Below are positions 37,374 through 45,312 of a stretch of DNA of 64,000 nucleotides, in pieces. This DNA is from Saccharospirillaceae bacterium (GTDB lineage Bacteria; Pseudomonadota; Gammaproteobacteria; Pseudomonadales; Oceanobacteraceae). The position numbers and the translations under genes are program-made. How positions within the stretch are numbered: position 1 is the first letter of the stretch; each line of letters opens with the position of its first letter. A model generated the notes under the pieces. The model was not told the DNA's origin. It saw only the letters and a program-made list of their open reading frames with translations, and made no database searches. The stretch covers positions 1 to 64,000 of the forward strand of contig JAJOJJ010000011.1 of assembly GCA_021208685.1 (NCBI GenBank). Reading direction: 5' to 3'.

Positions 37374-37604
37374 GGTCATAGGGCTGATCTGGCCCGCTTC
37401 CGGTATTTCTTTACCAGTTGTTATCCAGAGTGCGTACTCTGGGAAAAGACTCAAAACAGCGTCAAGTTCTGACGTCCTCATTACCTTCCTTTGTTTTATG
37501 TTTCTCCATCGTGTCGCTTCTATGCCCGTTTTTTCTTCTAGCCAAGGGGCCGTCATCCTTTCTTCTGCAAACAGAATCAAAAACCTATCAATACTGGAAT
37601 CCAT
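37329..37604 (-). CDS. Inovirus repressor-like DNA-binding protein
   Basis: A 91-residue small helix-turn-helix protein. The likely HTH spans WLEEKTGIEATRWRNIKQRK at residues 21-40, and FPEYALWITTGKEIPEAGQ is a pattern common to small Cro/CI-like proteins of filamentous prophages. It is transcribed leftward from a short intergenic region that carries the palindrome at 37622-37655, while the structural genes go rightward, the classic arrangement for a lysogeny repressor. The lipoprotein gene follows it. The identity as main repressor is inference from size, position and operator. Confidence 0.72.
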   Translation of the reverse strand: MDSSIDRFLILFAEERMTAPWLEEKTGIEATRWRNIKQRKVMRTSELDAVLSLFPEYALWITTGKEIPEAGQISPMTKRAQTSLKPTPEVG

Positions 37605-37621
37605 ATAGATAAATACAATTA

Positions 37622-37655
37622 AATCATTATGATTAATCAGTTGGTCATAATGATT
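37622..37655. promoter_or_regulatory. Palindromic operator candidate of the prophage
   Basis: A perfect 11-bp inverted repeat, AATCATTATGA at 37622-37632 and TCATAATGATT at 37645-37655. Each arm contains its own 9-bp palindrome (TCAT-T-ATGA and TCAT-A-ATGA), spaced 21 bp centre to centre, two helix turns. It lies 18 bp from the repressor start and about 120 bp before the rightward genes, as expected for repressor dimers acting on divergent promoters. Confidence 0.65.
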
Positions 37656-37774
37656 AATTCTCCTAAAGTTCTGTTGTCAGGGTGTTGCAGCACCCGCTTA
37701 AAAGTTCGTAACCGCCCAAGCTATCGGAAAGCGTACCAGCCGTAAAGCGCTGATAGGTGGGCAAGGAGCCAGCA

Positions 37775-38053
37775 ATGGACGCTTTAACTACTCAGGCCAT
37801 ACAGCCACCAATCCCCACACAAGGGGAATTGCTCTCAATTTCTCCTGCGGTCGTCATTCAGGAATACGTGAATGCTGAACGTGACCAGTGCTGCCATCTG
37901 GCAGAAGTGGCACTCCGCTATCTGATCTTTCAGATCATTACCGACAAGCCAACCGAAGAAATAAAACGCTTCGCAAACCAGATTCGTCTTGACCTGAACG
38001 ACGAGCGTCAACAACGAGCGCGTGAACGCATTCTGAGCTTTGCAGCCTCCTGA
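37775..38053 (+). CDS. Small prophage protein of unknown function
   Basis: A 92-residue soluble helical protein (MDALTTQ...). It is the first rightward gene after the repressor-operator region. The start is the ATG at 37775 with AAGGAG at 37763-37768; an upstream in-frame start at 37757 would add six residues but has a poorer site. A Cys pair (QCCHLAE) and a basic C-terminal helix (RQQRARERILSF) are visible. The position suits an early regulator or a replication accessory protein, but no family is recognised. Confidence 0.7.
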   Translation: MDALTTQAIQPPIPTQGELLSISPAVVIQEYVNAERDQCCHLAEVALRYLIFQIITDKPTEEIKRFANQIRLDLNDERQQRARERILSFAAS

Positions 38054-38124
38054 ATTTCATTCCTGATCCCGTTAATCCTGCGCGGGGTCAGTTCACCAAA
38101 GCAGGAAACACAGAGGAAATTATC

Positions 38125-38435
38125 ATGGCAACAATTAGCGAACGTACCGTTTTTGGCTTTAAGAAAACCATCGTTGATGGGGTTGTGTACGCCTCCATCT
38201 ACGTCGGCTTTCAAACAGACGAAACTGATCATGCTGAAGCATGGGCGGTTATCAGATCACCCGTATGTCTTGCGACCCTAATGTCTGCGATGCACTCGAC
38301 CCTCGGGCAGAGTATCCAATCAATATCCGGCTTTCAGTTCGGCAAAAAATCAAATCCGGAATCATGACGGAGTTTGCGCTGAAAGTGCTTTCGGATGCGT
38401 CTTCACCGGCTCCAGCTTCGAAGAAGACAGCGTAA
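38125..38435 (+). pseudogene. Probable phage ssDNA-binding protein (gene V-like), split by a frameshift
   Basis: The first frame starts at the ATG at 38125 (GAGGAAA site) and reads MATISERTVFGFKKTIVDG... to HAEAW, then runs off in an implausible tail ending at 38367. A second frame from 38241 continues GYQITRMSCDPNVCDALD... to 38435 and abuts the next gene's ATG. Adding one G in the GGG run at 38243-38245 joins them into about 102 residues rich in beta strands. Size and position just before the coat genes match an inovirus ssDNA-binding protein. It may be a base-call error, real decay, or programmed frameshifting. The SSB call is inferred from position and size. Confidence 0.6.
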
Positions 38436-38669
38436 ATGAAAATCCTGATTTGTGATCAGCCTGTTATCGACGGCTCTGGCTATGTCCAGTGCTCGTCATG
38501 GCAGATGGCTGATTATGAATCGCTCGTACAGATGTCGGATTTTAACCAGCTGGTTGACCTGCTGCGTTTTGATCCGGCGCTGTTCGCAATGATTACCGGT
38601 GGTCTGTTGCTCTCGTTTATCGGTGCTCATGTTACCGGCCTCATTGTGAAAACTTTAAACCGCACTTAG
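38436..38669 (+). CDS. Small single-span membrane protein, probable minor coat protein
   Basis: A 77-residue protein with one membrane segment near the C-terminus (FAMITGGLLLSFIGAHVTGLI) and a short basic tail (VKTLNRT). The stop of the ssDNA-binding-like frame and its ATG are adjacent (TAAATG). Position just ahead of the major coat gene and the one-span topology fit a pVII/pIX-type minor coat protein that caps the virion. The soluble N-terminal half (MKILICDQPVIDGSGYVQCS) has two Cys and is longer than in Ff phages. The assignment is by position and topology only. Confidence 0.7.
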   Translation: MKILICDQPVIDGSGYVQCSSWQMADYESLVQMSDFNQLVDLLRFDPALFAMITGGLLLSFIGAHVTGLIVKTLNRT

Positions 38670-38697
38670 TGCAAACCATTAAATCAGGGGAAACCTT

Positions 38698-38922
38698 ATG
38701 AAAAAAATCACTCAACGCCTGAACGCATCCGCTCGTCGTGCTGCGTTCGTAATCACCGGTACTGCTGCCAGCTCTGCTGCATTTGCGGATACCGGCGCTG
38801 ACATTACTGCGGCTTTTACCGCTGGTGAAACCAACTATCAGCTTGCCGTAGGCGGTCTGATTGGTCTGGCAGCCATCGGTGTGGCTGTTGGCTTCATCAT
38901 CGGCATGCTGCGTCGTTCGTAA
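38698..38922 (+). CDS. Inovirus major coat protein (pVIII/CoaB-like)
   Basis: A 74-residue precursor. It has a long basic leader (MKKITQRLNASARRAAFVIT), a signal peptidase site after ASSAAFA, and a mature chain of about 44 residues: acidic amphipathic start DTGADITAAFTAG, membrane segment LAVGGLIGLAAIGVAVGFII, and basic end MLRRS that contacts the packaged DNA. This is the classic pVIII layout. A strong AGGGGAAA site precedes it and a terminator follows, which should make its transcript the most abundant of the phage. Confidence 0.92.
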   Translation: MKKITQRLNASARRAAFVITGTAASSAAFADTGADITAAFTAGETNYQLAVGGLIGLAAIGVAVGFIIGMLRRS

Positions 38923-39020
38923 TCATGCTTGTAACTGTCCTGCTCTGTTTAGCCGTGCACAGCTCGTTTGTATTCGGGTACTACACGGGCAGGATCAGTT
39001 AAGCGACTGGGCGTCGTTAA

Positions 39021-39045
39021 GGGCCGGTCATCCGGCCTTTTCTTT
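39021..39045 (+). terminator. Terminator after the major coat gene
   Basis: Hairpin GGCCGG-tcat-CCGGCC followed by TTTTCTTT, about 100 bp past the coat gene stop and 25 bp before the adsorption protein gene. A central terminator after the coat gene is typical of filamentous phages and limits expression of the minor proteins. Confidence 0.85.
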
Positions 39046-39068
39046 GGCTAATATTCCGGGTCGTTGAT

Positions 39069-40406
39069 ATGAAATATCTGTTTTTATTGCTCGCTGTATT
39101 TTCTGCTGATGGTTTTGCTGATTTTGGTCAATCCTGTCCTTTCGGTCATCGCAATGTCCAATATGGTGCCTATGGCGGTTACGAATGCCAACGATATAAA
39201 TCAGTTGGTTCATCTAATTATCCACAACGTGTTTATGCTTGTAAGCAAGATCCGGGCGGTTCTTCTGGTTATGAACAATTGTGGTTTGTCGCTAAATCTG
39301 ACTGTGCATCGACTCCGGCAGATGATTCATCTGAAAGCGGTTGTTATGCTGATCAGCTCAACAACCCGGCTGGCACTTGTTCTGGTGAGGAATTAAAAGA
39401 ATGCGTTTCTTCATCGGGTGAAATTTATAGAGTTGAATCTACTAAGAGTTGTTCCGATTATTGTCCCGGGCGAGGGTCTGGCACCGGCGGTAACGGTAGC
39501 GGTTCCATTCATAAATTCGATGGGCCATACGGTGATCCTAATTCACATGCTGAAAACTCGTGTTTGGCTTATTTAGCTCAGAATCCGAACGGTATTTGCA
39601 GATCCACAACGGACGATCCTTCTACTTCGCGTGACGAGTCGAAGCATTGTTATGATTATTCCCCATCTGGTACTAATGGCTCTGTCGAAGTTATTTTTAC
39701 ATCCTGTCGCACTCTCGGCGGTGATAGTCCGGGAACTGGTGGCGGTGATAATCCCGGAACTGGTGGCGGTGATAATCCCGGAACTGGTGGTGGTGATAAT
39801 CCCGAAACTGGTGGCGGCGATAATCCCGGAACTGGTGACTCCGATAATGATGGCATCCCTGATAATTGTTCTTCTCAGAATTTCCAATGTCCAACCGAAC
39901 AGGGCTATAAAATCATTGTTCAGGATGCTGCTACGTGCTCTCTGCTTTGCCAGCCTCCCTCTACTGATCCGACTGACCCCACAGGCCCGGGTACGGGAAA
40001 TGGTGATGGCGGTGATTCTGGCGGCGGTGATACCGGTGGTGATGGCGGCGGCACTACTGATCCCTCTGATCCGGGTACAGGTGGCGGCGGTACCGGTGGC
40101 GATAACCCAACGGGTGACCCTCTGGGTATCGATAACTTCTCAAGTCTTAAAGAAAAAGTTGCCGCTAAAAAGGGCGAGTATTTCGACAAGCTGGAAGAAT
40201 ATCAGGATCGTTTTTCAGACTTACTGAAGCTGAACAACAACAGCTCAGGCAGCCCGTTTGGTAGCAATAAACTGAACATATTTGGCGTTGATATTGAATT
40301 CGGCACCATACGTTTTCAGCCGTTCCTAGATTTCTTACCCGCATTAATTCTATTCATGGCTTCTGTTTATGCAGCATTCATTCTGCTTGGGGGGATGCGT
40401 AAATGA
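39069..40406 (+). CDS. Adsorption/attachment minor coat protein (pIII-like)
   Basis: A 445-residue virion-tip protein that should bind the host pilus or receptor. It has a signal peptide (MKYLFLLLAVFSADGFA), a Cys-rich N-terminal part (about 12 Cys before residue 200) and a Gly-rich linker of five eight-residue repeats of the GGGDNPGT kind (about residues 217-257). A second Cys cluster and Gly/Asp/Pro-rich linker run to about residue 350. The C-terminal domain ends with the membrane segment PALILFMASVYAAFILLGGM, which anchors it until release. Overlaps the next gene by 4 bp (ATGA). Confidence 0.85.
   Translation: MKYLFLLLAVFSADGFADFGQSCPFGHRNVQYGAYGGYECQRYKSVGSSNYPQRVYACKQDPGGSSGYEQLWFVAKSDCASTPADDSSESGCYADQLNNPAGTCSGEELKECVSSSGEIYRVESTKSCSDYCPGRGSGTGGNGSGSIHKFDGPYGDPNSHAENSCLAYLAQNPNGICRSTTDDPSTSRDESKHCYDYSPSGTNGSVEVIFTSCRTLGGDSPGTGGGDNPGTGGGDNPGTGGGDNPETGGGDNPGTGDSDNDGIPDNCSSQNFQCPTEQGYKIIVQDAATCSLLCQPPSTDPTDPTGPGTGNGDGGDSGGGDTGGDGGGTTDPSDPGTGGGGTGGDNPTGDPLGIDNFSSLKEKVAAKKGEYFDKLEEYQDRFSDLLKLNNNSSGSPFGSNKLNIFGVDIEFGTIRFQPFLDFLPALILFMASVYAAFILLGGMRK
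39718..39838 (+). repeat. Five tandem 24-bp repeats in the pIII-like linker
   Basis: In-frame units of the form ggtggcggtgataatcccgg + aact, encoding GGGDNPGT. The middle copies differ at one or two bases (for example ggtggt, cccgaa). The unit is a multiple of three, so copy-number change would alter linker length without a frameshift. Confidence 0.85.
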
Positions 40407-40786
40407 TTCGCTATATTCCACTGTTTTTATTGTTTGCTATTCCGGTTTCCGGCTGGGCTGCTGATTCAGGATCAGCTGTTGAAACCTTATCTATGTATGA
40501 CTCGCTGTTCACCACCGAATCTTATACGTGGATTGATACCGTGTTTGAATGGGTGGCTGCTTGGCTGATTTTGTGGTGGCTGGAAATCAAACTGTTTGCA
40601 GTTGCTTTTAGCTATGACATTGCAGTTCATCTGGTGCAGCAGCTCGGTATCGTTAATCAGATAAAAAGCACCATGTCTGGCCTTAGTCAGCAGGTGTATG
40701 CCTTTCTTGATTACCTCAATGTGCTTGAAGCCTTAAATATTGTGCTGTCAGCCCATGCTGCACGTCTGGTTTTGGGGATCATGTAA
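40403..40786 (+). CDS. DUF2523/pVI-like minor coat membrane protein
   Basis: A 127-residue protein with an N-terminal signal (YIPLFLLFAIPVSGWA), a hydrophobic central segment (TVFEWVAAWLILWWLEIKLFA) and a C-terminal hydrophobic helix (LEALNIVLSAHAARLVLGIM). DUF2523 proteins occupy this place between pIII and Zot in many inoviruses and correspond to pVI, which caps the end of the virion carrying pIII. It overlaps the pIII-like gene by 4 bp and the Zot gene by one base. Confidence 0.83.
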   Translation: MIRYIPLFLLFAIPVSGWAADSGSAVETLSMYDSLFTTESYTWIDTVFEWVAAWLILWWLEIKLFAVAFSYDIAVHLVQQLGIVNQIKSTMSGLSQQVYAFLDYLNVLEALNIVLSAHAARLVLGIM

Positions 40787-41946
40787 TGACTGCCGTTATT
40801 CATCATGGGCCACCGGGATCATATAAAAGCTTTTCTATTGTGCAGAACGTCGTCATTCCCGCATTGCAGCAGGGGCGGACAGTCTGCACCAATATCCGTG
40901 GTCTTGACGATATCGAACGTATCAAGTCAGCAATGGCTATTGATGTGCCGGCAGAAGCTCGCCTGATCGCTATTAAGCATGATAGCGATGAAGGCTTTGA
41001 GTACATGGCTAAGTTCTTTCAGTGGGCACCACCGGGCGCGCTGATCGTAATGGATGAAGGCCAGCGGGTTTACCCAACACGTTTAAAAACACTGGCCGTA
41101 TTCGATACGCCAGACTCCGAAAAAGAAACCTTAGACAGTGGTGTTCAGCGTCCCAGTACCGTTGAAAATGCCTTCGACCAGCACCGGCACATGAACTGGG
41201 ATATTTATATCAGCACCACCAATATCGGGAAAATACACAAAGAAGTACGGGCGGTTGCCGAATACGCATACCGTCATCGTGAAATGTCCGGCGTCGTGCC
41301 GTGGTGGAAAAACTCATGGCGGGAATTCAAACATGATGCAGAAACCAGCGGAAAATCCGTTAGTCACTATATCGGAACCCCAGTCCGTAGAAAGGCAGAC
41401 CCCAGAGTCTTCGAGTGCTACCAATCAACAGCAACAGGACAAGCTAAAGGGTCTAGCGAAAATAAAAGTATTTTTGCTGATCCAAAGCTACGAGTACTGC
41501 TTGGATTTATTGCATGTGTTGTTGTCTGGTTTTTCTACAATCTGGTCAAAGTCGTGGAACATTATTCGGACAGTGAGCCTGTACTTGCTCCGCAGAATAT
41601 CCCGCATTTTGTTGATGCTCCTGATCATGTACCTGATGGCTGGGGCCATGCGTCTGATCCTGAGACTGTTAGTGGTTTAAAAACAGAAACCATCGATATT
41701 GTTCAGGGACGAAAAATCTACTACACCGGCACCTTTAATCTGCACCACTTCAGCCTCGTGTCAGACGACGACTATATCAGCCTGACCTCAGACGATTTCA
41801 AAGCAGCAGGGTATGAGGTTCAAAAGCTATCCCGCTGTCTCGTCCGTATTGCATCACCGCGAATTACCTATTTTGCGTTGTGCTCACCAGAGCCAATAGA
41901 ACAAGCCCCAGAGCCTGTTATTGCCCAAGTACTGCCGGGAGGATAA
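40786..41946 (+). CDS. zot: Zot-family assembly ATPase (pI-like)
   Basis: A 386-residue inner-membrane motor for filamentous phage extrusion. Walker A GPPGSYKS is at about residues 8-15 and Walker B ALIVMDEG near residue 86. The ATPase domain fills the first 200 residues. A single membrane segment (VLLGFIACVVVWFFYNLV) is near residue 240, with a periplasmic C-terminal part carrying two Cys. It starts on the last base of the preceding stop codon. No pIV-like secretin is found in the prophage, so a host secretin would be needed. The name Zot does not imply toxin activity. Confidence 0.92.
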   Translation: MTAVIHHGPPGSYKSFSIVQNVVIPALQQGRTVCTNIRGLDDIERIKSAMAIDVPAEARLIAIKHDSDEGFEYMAKFFQWAPPGALIVMDEGQRVYPTRLKTLAVFDTPDSEKETLDSGVQRPSTVENAFDQHRHMNWDIYISTTNIGKIHKEVRAVAEYAYRHREMSGVVPWWKNSWREFKHDAETSGKSVSHYIGTPVRRKADPRVFECYQSTATGQAKGSSENKSIFADPKLRVLLGFIACVVVWFFYNLVKVVEHYSDSEPVLAPQNIPHFVDAPDHVPDGWGHASDPETVSGLKTETIDIVQGRKIYYTGTFNLHHFSLVSDDDYISLTSDDFKAAGYEVQKLSRCLVRIASPRITYFALCSPEPIEQAPEPVIAQVLPGG

Positions 41947-42324
41947 CGCATTCCTGATTAACCAAGGCTCGCGCCTTTGGAGCGCCTCCGGGGGTATGGG
42001 GGCGGAGCGCCCCATGATTAACCGAAATAACGAACCCAAAAATTCCAGAAATGACGGAGCATGCAAATATGCGAATCAATGTATTAGCAGTGACTGAAAC
42101 GCAACAGGAGGCCGTGTTGGGTCTTCAAAAGGTTTTATGTGGCTCAGCACCAGCATCTGGTACTGAAGCTGCTCCTATGCTGTGGCGCGCCCAGCTGGGC
42201 GACGCAGCGAACAGCGCACTAGATCCAGCTGGGCGCTAGCCATTGGGCTGCGCCATAAGCTCCTGTAACACTTATATTAAAAGGGGGGGAAATCCTCCCA
42301 CATGCTTCATAAAAGGATTTTTCC
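41947..42324. other. Candidate rolling-circle origin region between zot and rep
   Basis: A 378-bp gene-free region rich in hairpins. One is GCGCCTCCG-ggggtatggggg-CGGAGCGC at about 41980-42013, with a one-base bulge. A 14-bp perfect palindrome CGCCCAGCTGGGCG lies at 42188-42201, within a larger TGGCGC/GCGCCA inverted pair (about 42183-42257). The G-rich loop and placement just upstream of the replication initiator fit a viral origin. The nick site cannot be fixed by eye. Confidence 0.55.
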
Positions 42325-43629
42325 ATGCGTTATGAATCAAAGCCAATGAAACGAATCGGTGATGTTTTTGAGAACCAAAATTCAACCGTATCTTATGACC
42401 TGTCCGGTCTTCGTTTTTTGCATTGCGGTGTGGATACCATCAAACAGCTTTTTGACTGTGTGCCTCGTGAGGATGTGCTTGATAAACTGGCTAACCACTA
42501 CGATGACAAGAAAACAGACCTGATTGTCTTTGGTGAGCATGCCTGGCGCTTTTCTCGTGCCGGTAAAACCTCCGGTTACCAGTACCTGCTGAAAAACTTA
42601 GAAATTGGCTTCGTTGTGTTGTTAAAAAGCTTCTATCACGAAGCAGACAAACAAGGTCCACACCTCAAAATTGAAGTCACCCCCGAATCTGTCGAACGAT
42701 ACGGCCTGAACCGACTCACCAAAGAATTGCACAAGGTCGGCTCATTGTTCGCTGACTCCCTGATTGCCTCCGGGGTTGCTGTTCACATGGCTTTAGATAT
42801 GAAAGGGCTTGAACTGCCTGAAGACTTTGAGCAACGTCTTGTTACGCGCGCACAGCGACAACTCAAGGTTACGGGTATTTCCAATGCGGCCTATGACGCG
42901 CGTGGGGCAGCTTTTATTTACGGACAGAATCAAACATATATGTTTGGCAGTGCATCAGGTCTGCAATTCTGTTGTTACGATAAAACAGAAGAAGTTAACC
43001 ACTCAGACAAAATCGACTTCTGGGAGGATATCTGGAAGAGAACCCCCAGTGCAGAGAACCCAGAAGACAACGAATACAAACGGGGTGATCAGGTTCACCG
43101 GGTAGAATTCCGTTTCTCTCACCGAATCATCAAAGAGTTTGAGAACGGCAATCTACTGAAAACCGGCGAATATATCTGTATTCGTGAACCCCGAGACCTC
43201 ACAAAGCATCTGCGTGGTCTTTGGCTGTACGCTCTCAATAACTTCCGTCTCCAGCATTCCACCACATACATGCATCCCATCTGGCAGAAGCTGATTGAAG
43301 ACATACAGTGGCAGGACATTCACCCGGACTTTGTGTATTCCCGCGCTCAGAAAATTGCCCAGACAGATACCAGTAAGCGGAACGTTGCCATGTTCATCGG
43401 TAACTATTTAAAGCTGGCGGCCCGGAAGGGCCTTAAACCGGAAGTCTGTGTAAAACACATCCTGAGTGCCGGGCTTGATAGTGATGTCGCCCAATATTTC
43501 GGCCTGCTTCTCTACGGCAACTCATCAGAGCTTGAATCCATGCTTATGGAATTCGTAGAAGAAAAACTCATTTTCCACCGGATGAATGGGGTAGGTACTA
43601 ATCAATCCATTAATGCAGTTCCGTTTTAG
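42325..43629 (+). CDS. Phage replication initiation protein (gene II/RstA-like)
   Basis: A 434-residue protein of the phage replication initiation family, which nicks the origin for rolling-circle replication of the double-stranded form. AAAAGGA at 42310-42316 is the ribosome binding site. Features include DLSGLRFLHCGVDTIKQLFD near the start, the region IYGQNQTYMFGSASGLQFCCYDKTEE (about residues 200-225), and VHRVEFRFSHRIIKEF (about residues 255-270), which together match RstA/Pf-type initiators. The candidate origin is directly upstream, and excisionase and integrase genes directly downstream, so replication and integration may be co-expressed. Confidence 0.83.
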   Translation: MRYESKPMKRIGDVFENQNSTVSYDLSGLRFLHCGVDTIKQLFDCVPREDVLDKLANHYDDKKTDLIVFGEHAWRFSRAGKTSGYQYLLKNLEIGFVVLLKSFYHEADKQGPHLKIEVTPESVERYGLNRLTKELHKVGSLFADSLIASGVAVHMALDMKGLELPEDFEQRLVTRAQRQLKVTGISNAAYDARGAAFIYGQNQTYMFGSASGLQFCCYDKTEEVNHSDKIDFWEDIWKRTPSAENPEDNEYKRGDQVHRVEFRFSHRIIKEFENGNLLKTGEYICIREPRDLTKHLRGLWLYALNNFRLQHSTTYMHPIWQKLIEDIQWQDIHPDFVYSRAQKIAQTDTSKRNVAMFIGNYLKLAARKGLKPEVCVKHILSAGLDSDVAQYFGLLLYGNSSELESMLMEFVEEKLIFHRMNGVGTNQSINAVPF

Positions 43630-43638
43630 GAGGATTCC

Positions 43639-43845
43639 ATGGGGTTAAATACACAACTCATGTCCCTGTCTGAATGGCGGGAAAAGCGTTTCGTTGGTAA
43701 GCCTCCCAGCACATCAACGGTTCATCGTTGGATTAAAAATGGTGATCTACCCGCCAAGCGTATCGGTGGCATGTGGTTTGTGATCATCAGCGAAGAACAG
43801 AACACTACCGGCGATTCTCTGGTAGATGCGGTACTCCAGGCGTAA
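43639..43845 (+). CDS. Excisionase-like helix-turn-helix protein
   Basis: A 68-residue protein with a MerR/AlpA-type winged helix: SLSEWREKRFVGKPPSTSTV, then HRWIKNGDLPAKRIGGMWFV at residues 30-49. Such proteins act as excisionases bending DNA at attachment sites. AGGAGG lies six bases before the ATG. It sits between rep (9 bp upstream) and integrase (3 bp downstream), which supports the Xis role. A regulator of integrase or rep is the alternative. Confidence 0.8.
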   Translation: MGLNTQLMSLSEWREKRFVGKPPSTSTVHRWIKNGDLPAKRIGGMWFVIISEEQNTTGDSLVDAVLQA

Positions 43846-43848
43846 CCA

Positions 43849-44958
43849 GTGGCGAGACAGAGAACCAAGGCAAACAGCGATCTACCCGAAAACCTGTACC
43901 GTTACGGAAGGGACAATCAATACTTCCGGTACCGGCACCCGCAAACCGGGAAAATGCATGGCATGGGGTCAGACAAGATCAAGGCGATTGCAGCAGCTAA
44001 AAAGCTCAATCATATCCTGATGAAACCCTCTGATTTGGTTCGGGCTGTACTGGACAGCAGTCATGAGTCATTCGCTAACTGCATTCGGCGTTATCAGGAA
44101 GAACGTCAACCGCTGGAGTCACTGAAACCGGCAACCGTTAAGCTGGAAAACTACCGGCTCAATGCACTAAGCAAAGACCTAGGGCATTACCTCGCAGATG
44201 ACCTGACCGTTAAAGCCTGTGCTGAGTGGTTGGATGGGTTCAAAGGCAATGCCTATACAAAGCATCGGGGAACGCTGATTAAAGTCTGTACATTCGCAGT
44301 ATCAAAGGGGTTGATGCGGTTGAATGTAGGGCTTAACACAATGACTGCTCCGCGACTCACAGAGAAGAAGCGCAGGCGGCCGCTTAGCAAAGAATGGTAT
44401 GACCTGATTTATCAAGGCGCGCCAGAATGGCTACAGGTTGCCATGGCATTGGCTCTGGTGACACTTCAGCGCCGTGGTGATCTGGTGCTTGCCAGATATG
44501 ACGATATTGAAGGCGATAGATTAAAAATCATTCAGGCAAAAACCGAACAGCATGGCCATCGTGCCTTTCTTAAAATCCACATAGGGGAAAGTCTTGCCGT
44601 CATCATTAAGCGATCACAGCAAATCAAACCTCTGAACTGTCCATTTATTGTCCACCGGCTACCGGCCAGACGCATTCCGTTTGATGGTCAGGAGCATCAT
44701 GGTCAGGTTCAGGGGGATTACCTCGGGAAGACATTTCAGAAAGTGCGGGATCAGATACCAGTCTTTAAAGAAATGGAACCAGAAGAACGTCCGACATTTC
44801 ATGAGATACGGGCTTTGGGTGGTGCTCTCTATTTAAGACAGGGATTCAGTAAAGAGTATGTGAATCTGCTCATGGGTCACACAACTCAGAAGATGACAGA
44901 CAACTACACGGACAGACACCAGCAATGGACAGAATGTGCTGCTGAACTGGTGTTTTAG
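43849..44958 (+). CDS. int: Tyrosine recombinase (phage integrase)
   Basis: A 369-residue integrase that recombines the phage attachment site with the 3' end of tRNA-Val. It starts at a GTG at 43849, three bases after the xis stop. The N-terminal arm-binding part (NLYRYGRDNQYFRYRHPQTG) precedes a SAM-like core-binding domain. Catalytic residues visible: Arg in LQRRGDLVLARYDD, HEIRALGG (His-x-x-Arg), His in LMGHTTQKM and Tyr in DNYTDR. Its end is 57 bp from the right attachment repeat. Most filamentous phages use host XerCD; one with its own tRNA-targeting integrase belongs to a less common group. Confidence 0.93.
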   Translation: MARQRTKANSDLPENLYRYGRDNQYFRYRHPQTGKMHGMGSDKIKAIAAAKKLNHILMKPSDLVRAVLDSSHESFANCIRRYQEERQPLESLKPATVKLENYRLNALSKDLGHYLADDLTVKACAEWLDGFKGNAYTKHRGTLIKVCTFAVSKGLMRLNVGLNTMTAPRLTEKKRRRPLSKEWYDLIYQGAPEWLQVAMALALVTLQRRGDLVLARYDDIEGDRLKIIQAKTEQHGHRAFLKIHIGESLAVIIKRSQQIKPLNCPFIVHRLPARRIPFDGQEHHGQVQGDYLGKTFQKVRDQIPVFKEMEPEERPTFHEIRALGGALYLRQGFSKEYVNLLMGHTTQKMTDNYTDRHQQWTECAAELVF

Positions 44959-45015
44959 AGGGTAGGGAAGTACTGGATATTGATAGTCTGTTGGTACTAT
45001 TTTGATACCAGACCC

Positions 45016-45140
<125 letters not shown>

Positions 45141-45312
45141 GAAGTGGCGCGTATATTAGCGATGCCTTTTCTTTGGTGCAAGTGCTTTTTCTGCATTGTG
45201 CCGTCATTTTCATCGGATAAGTTCTTAAAAAACAAATACCTGCGTCATAACCTCCGGTTAGGCGGTTATCTGATCATCCTGCTGACGCAATGGCGGCTCT
45301 GCGGTTATTGCT

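Noticed and set aside
39573-40227. Several long frames on both strands across the pIII-like gene
   Set aside because: They arise from the repetitive Gly-rich linker, which stays open in several frames. The plus-strand pIII-like frame has the signal peptide and membrane anchor.
41255-41680. A 141-codon frame inside zot
   Set aside because: Shadow in another frame of a clear Zot gene; its hydrophobic end mirrors the Zot membrane segment.
40786-41946. Zot read as a toxin gene
   Set aside because: In filamentous phages this protein is the assembly ATPase; nothing else here indicates toxin activity.
42051-42239. A 62-codon frame between zot and rep
   Set aside because: It runs through the palindromes of the candidate origin, has no family resemblance and no good ribosome binding site.
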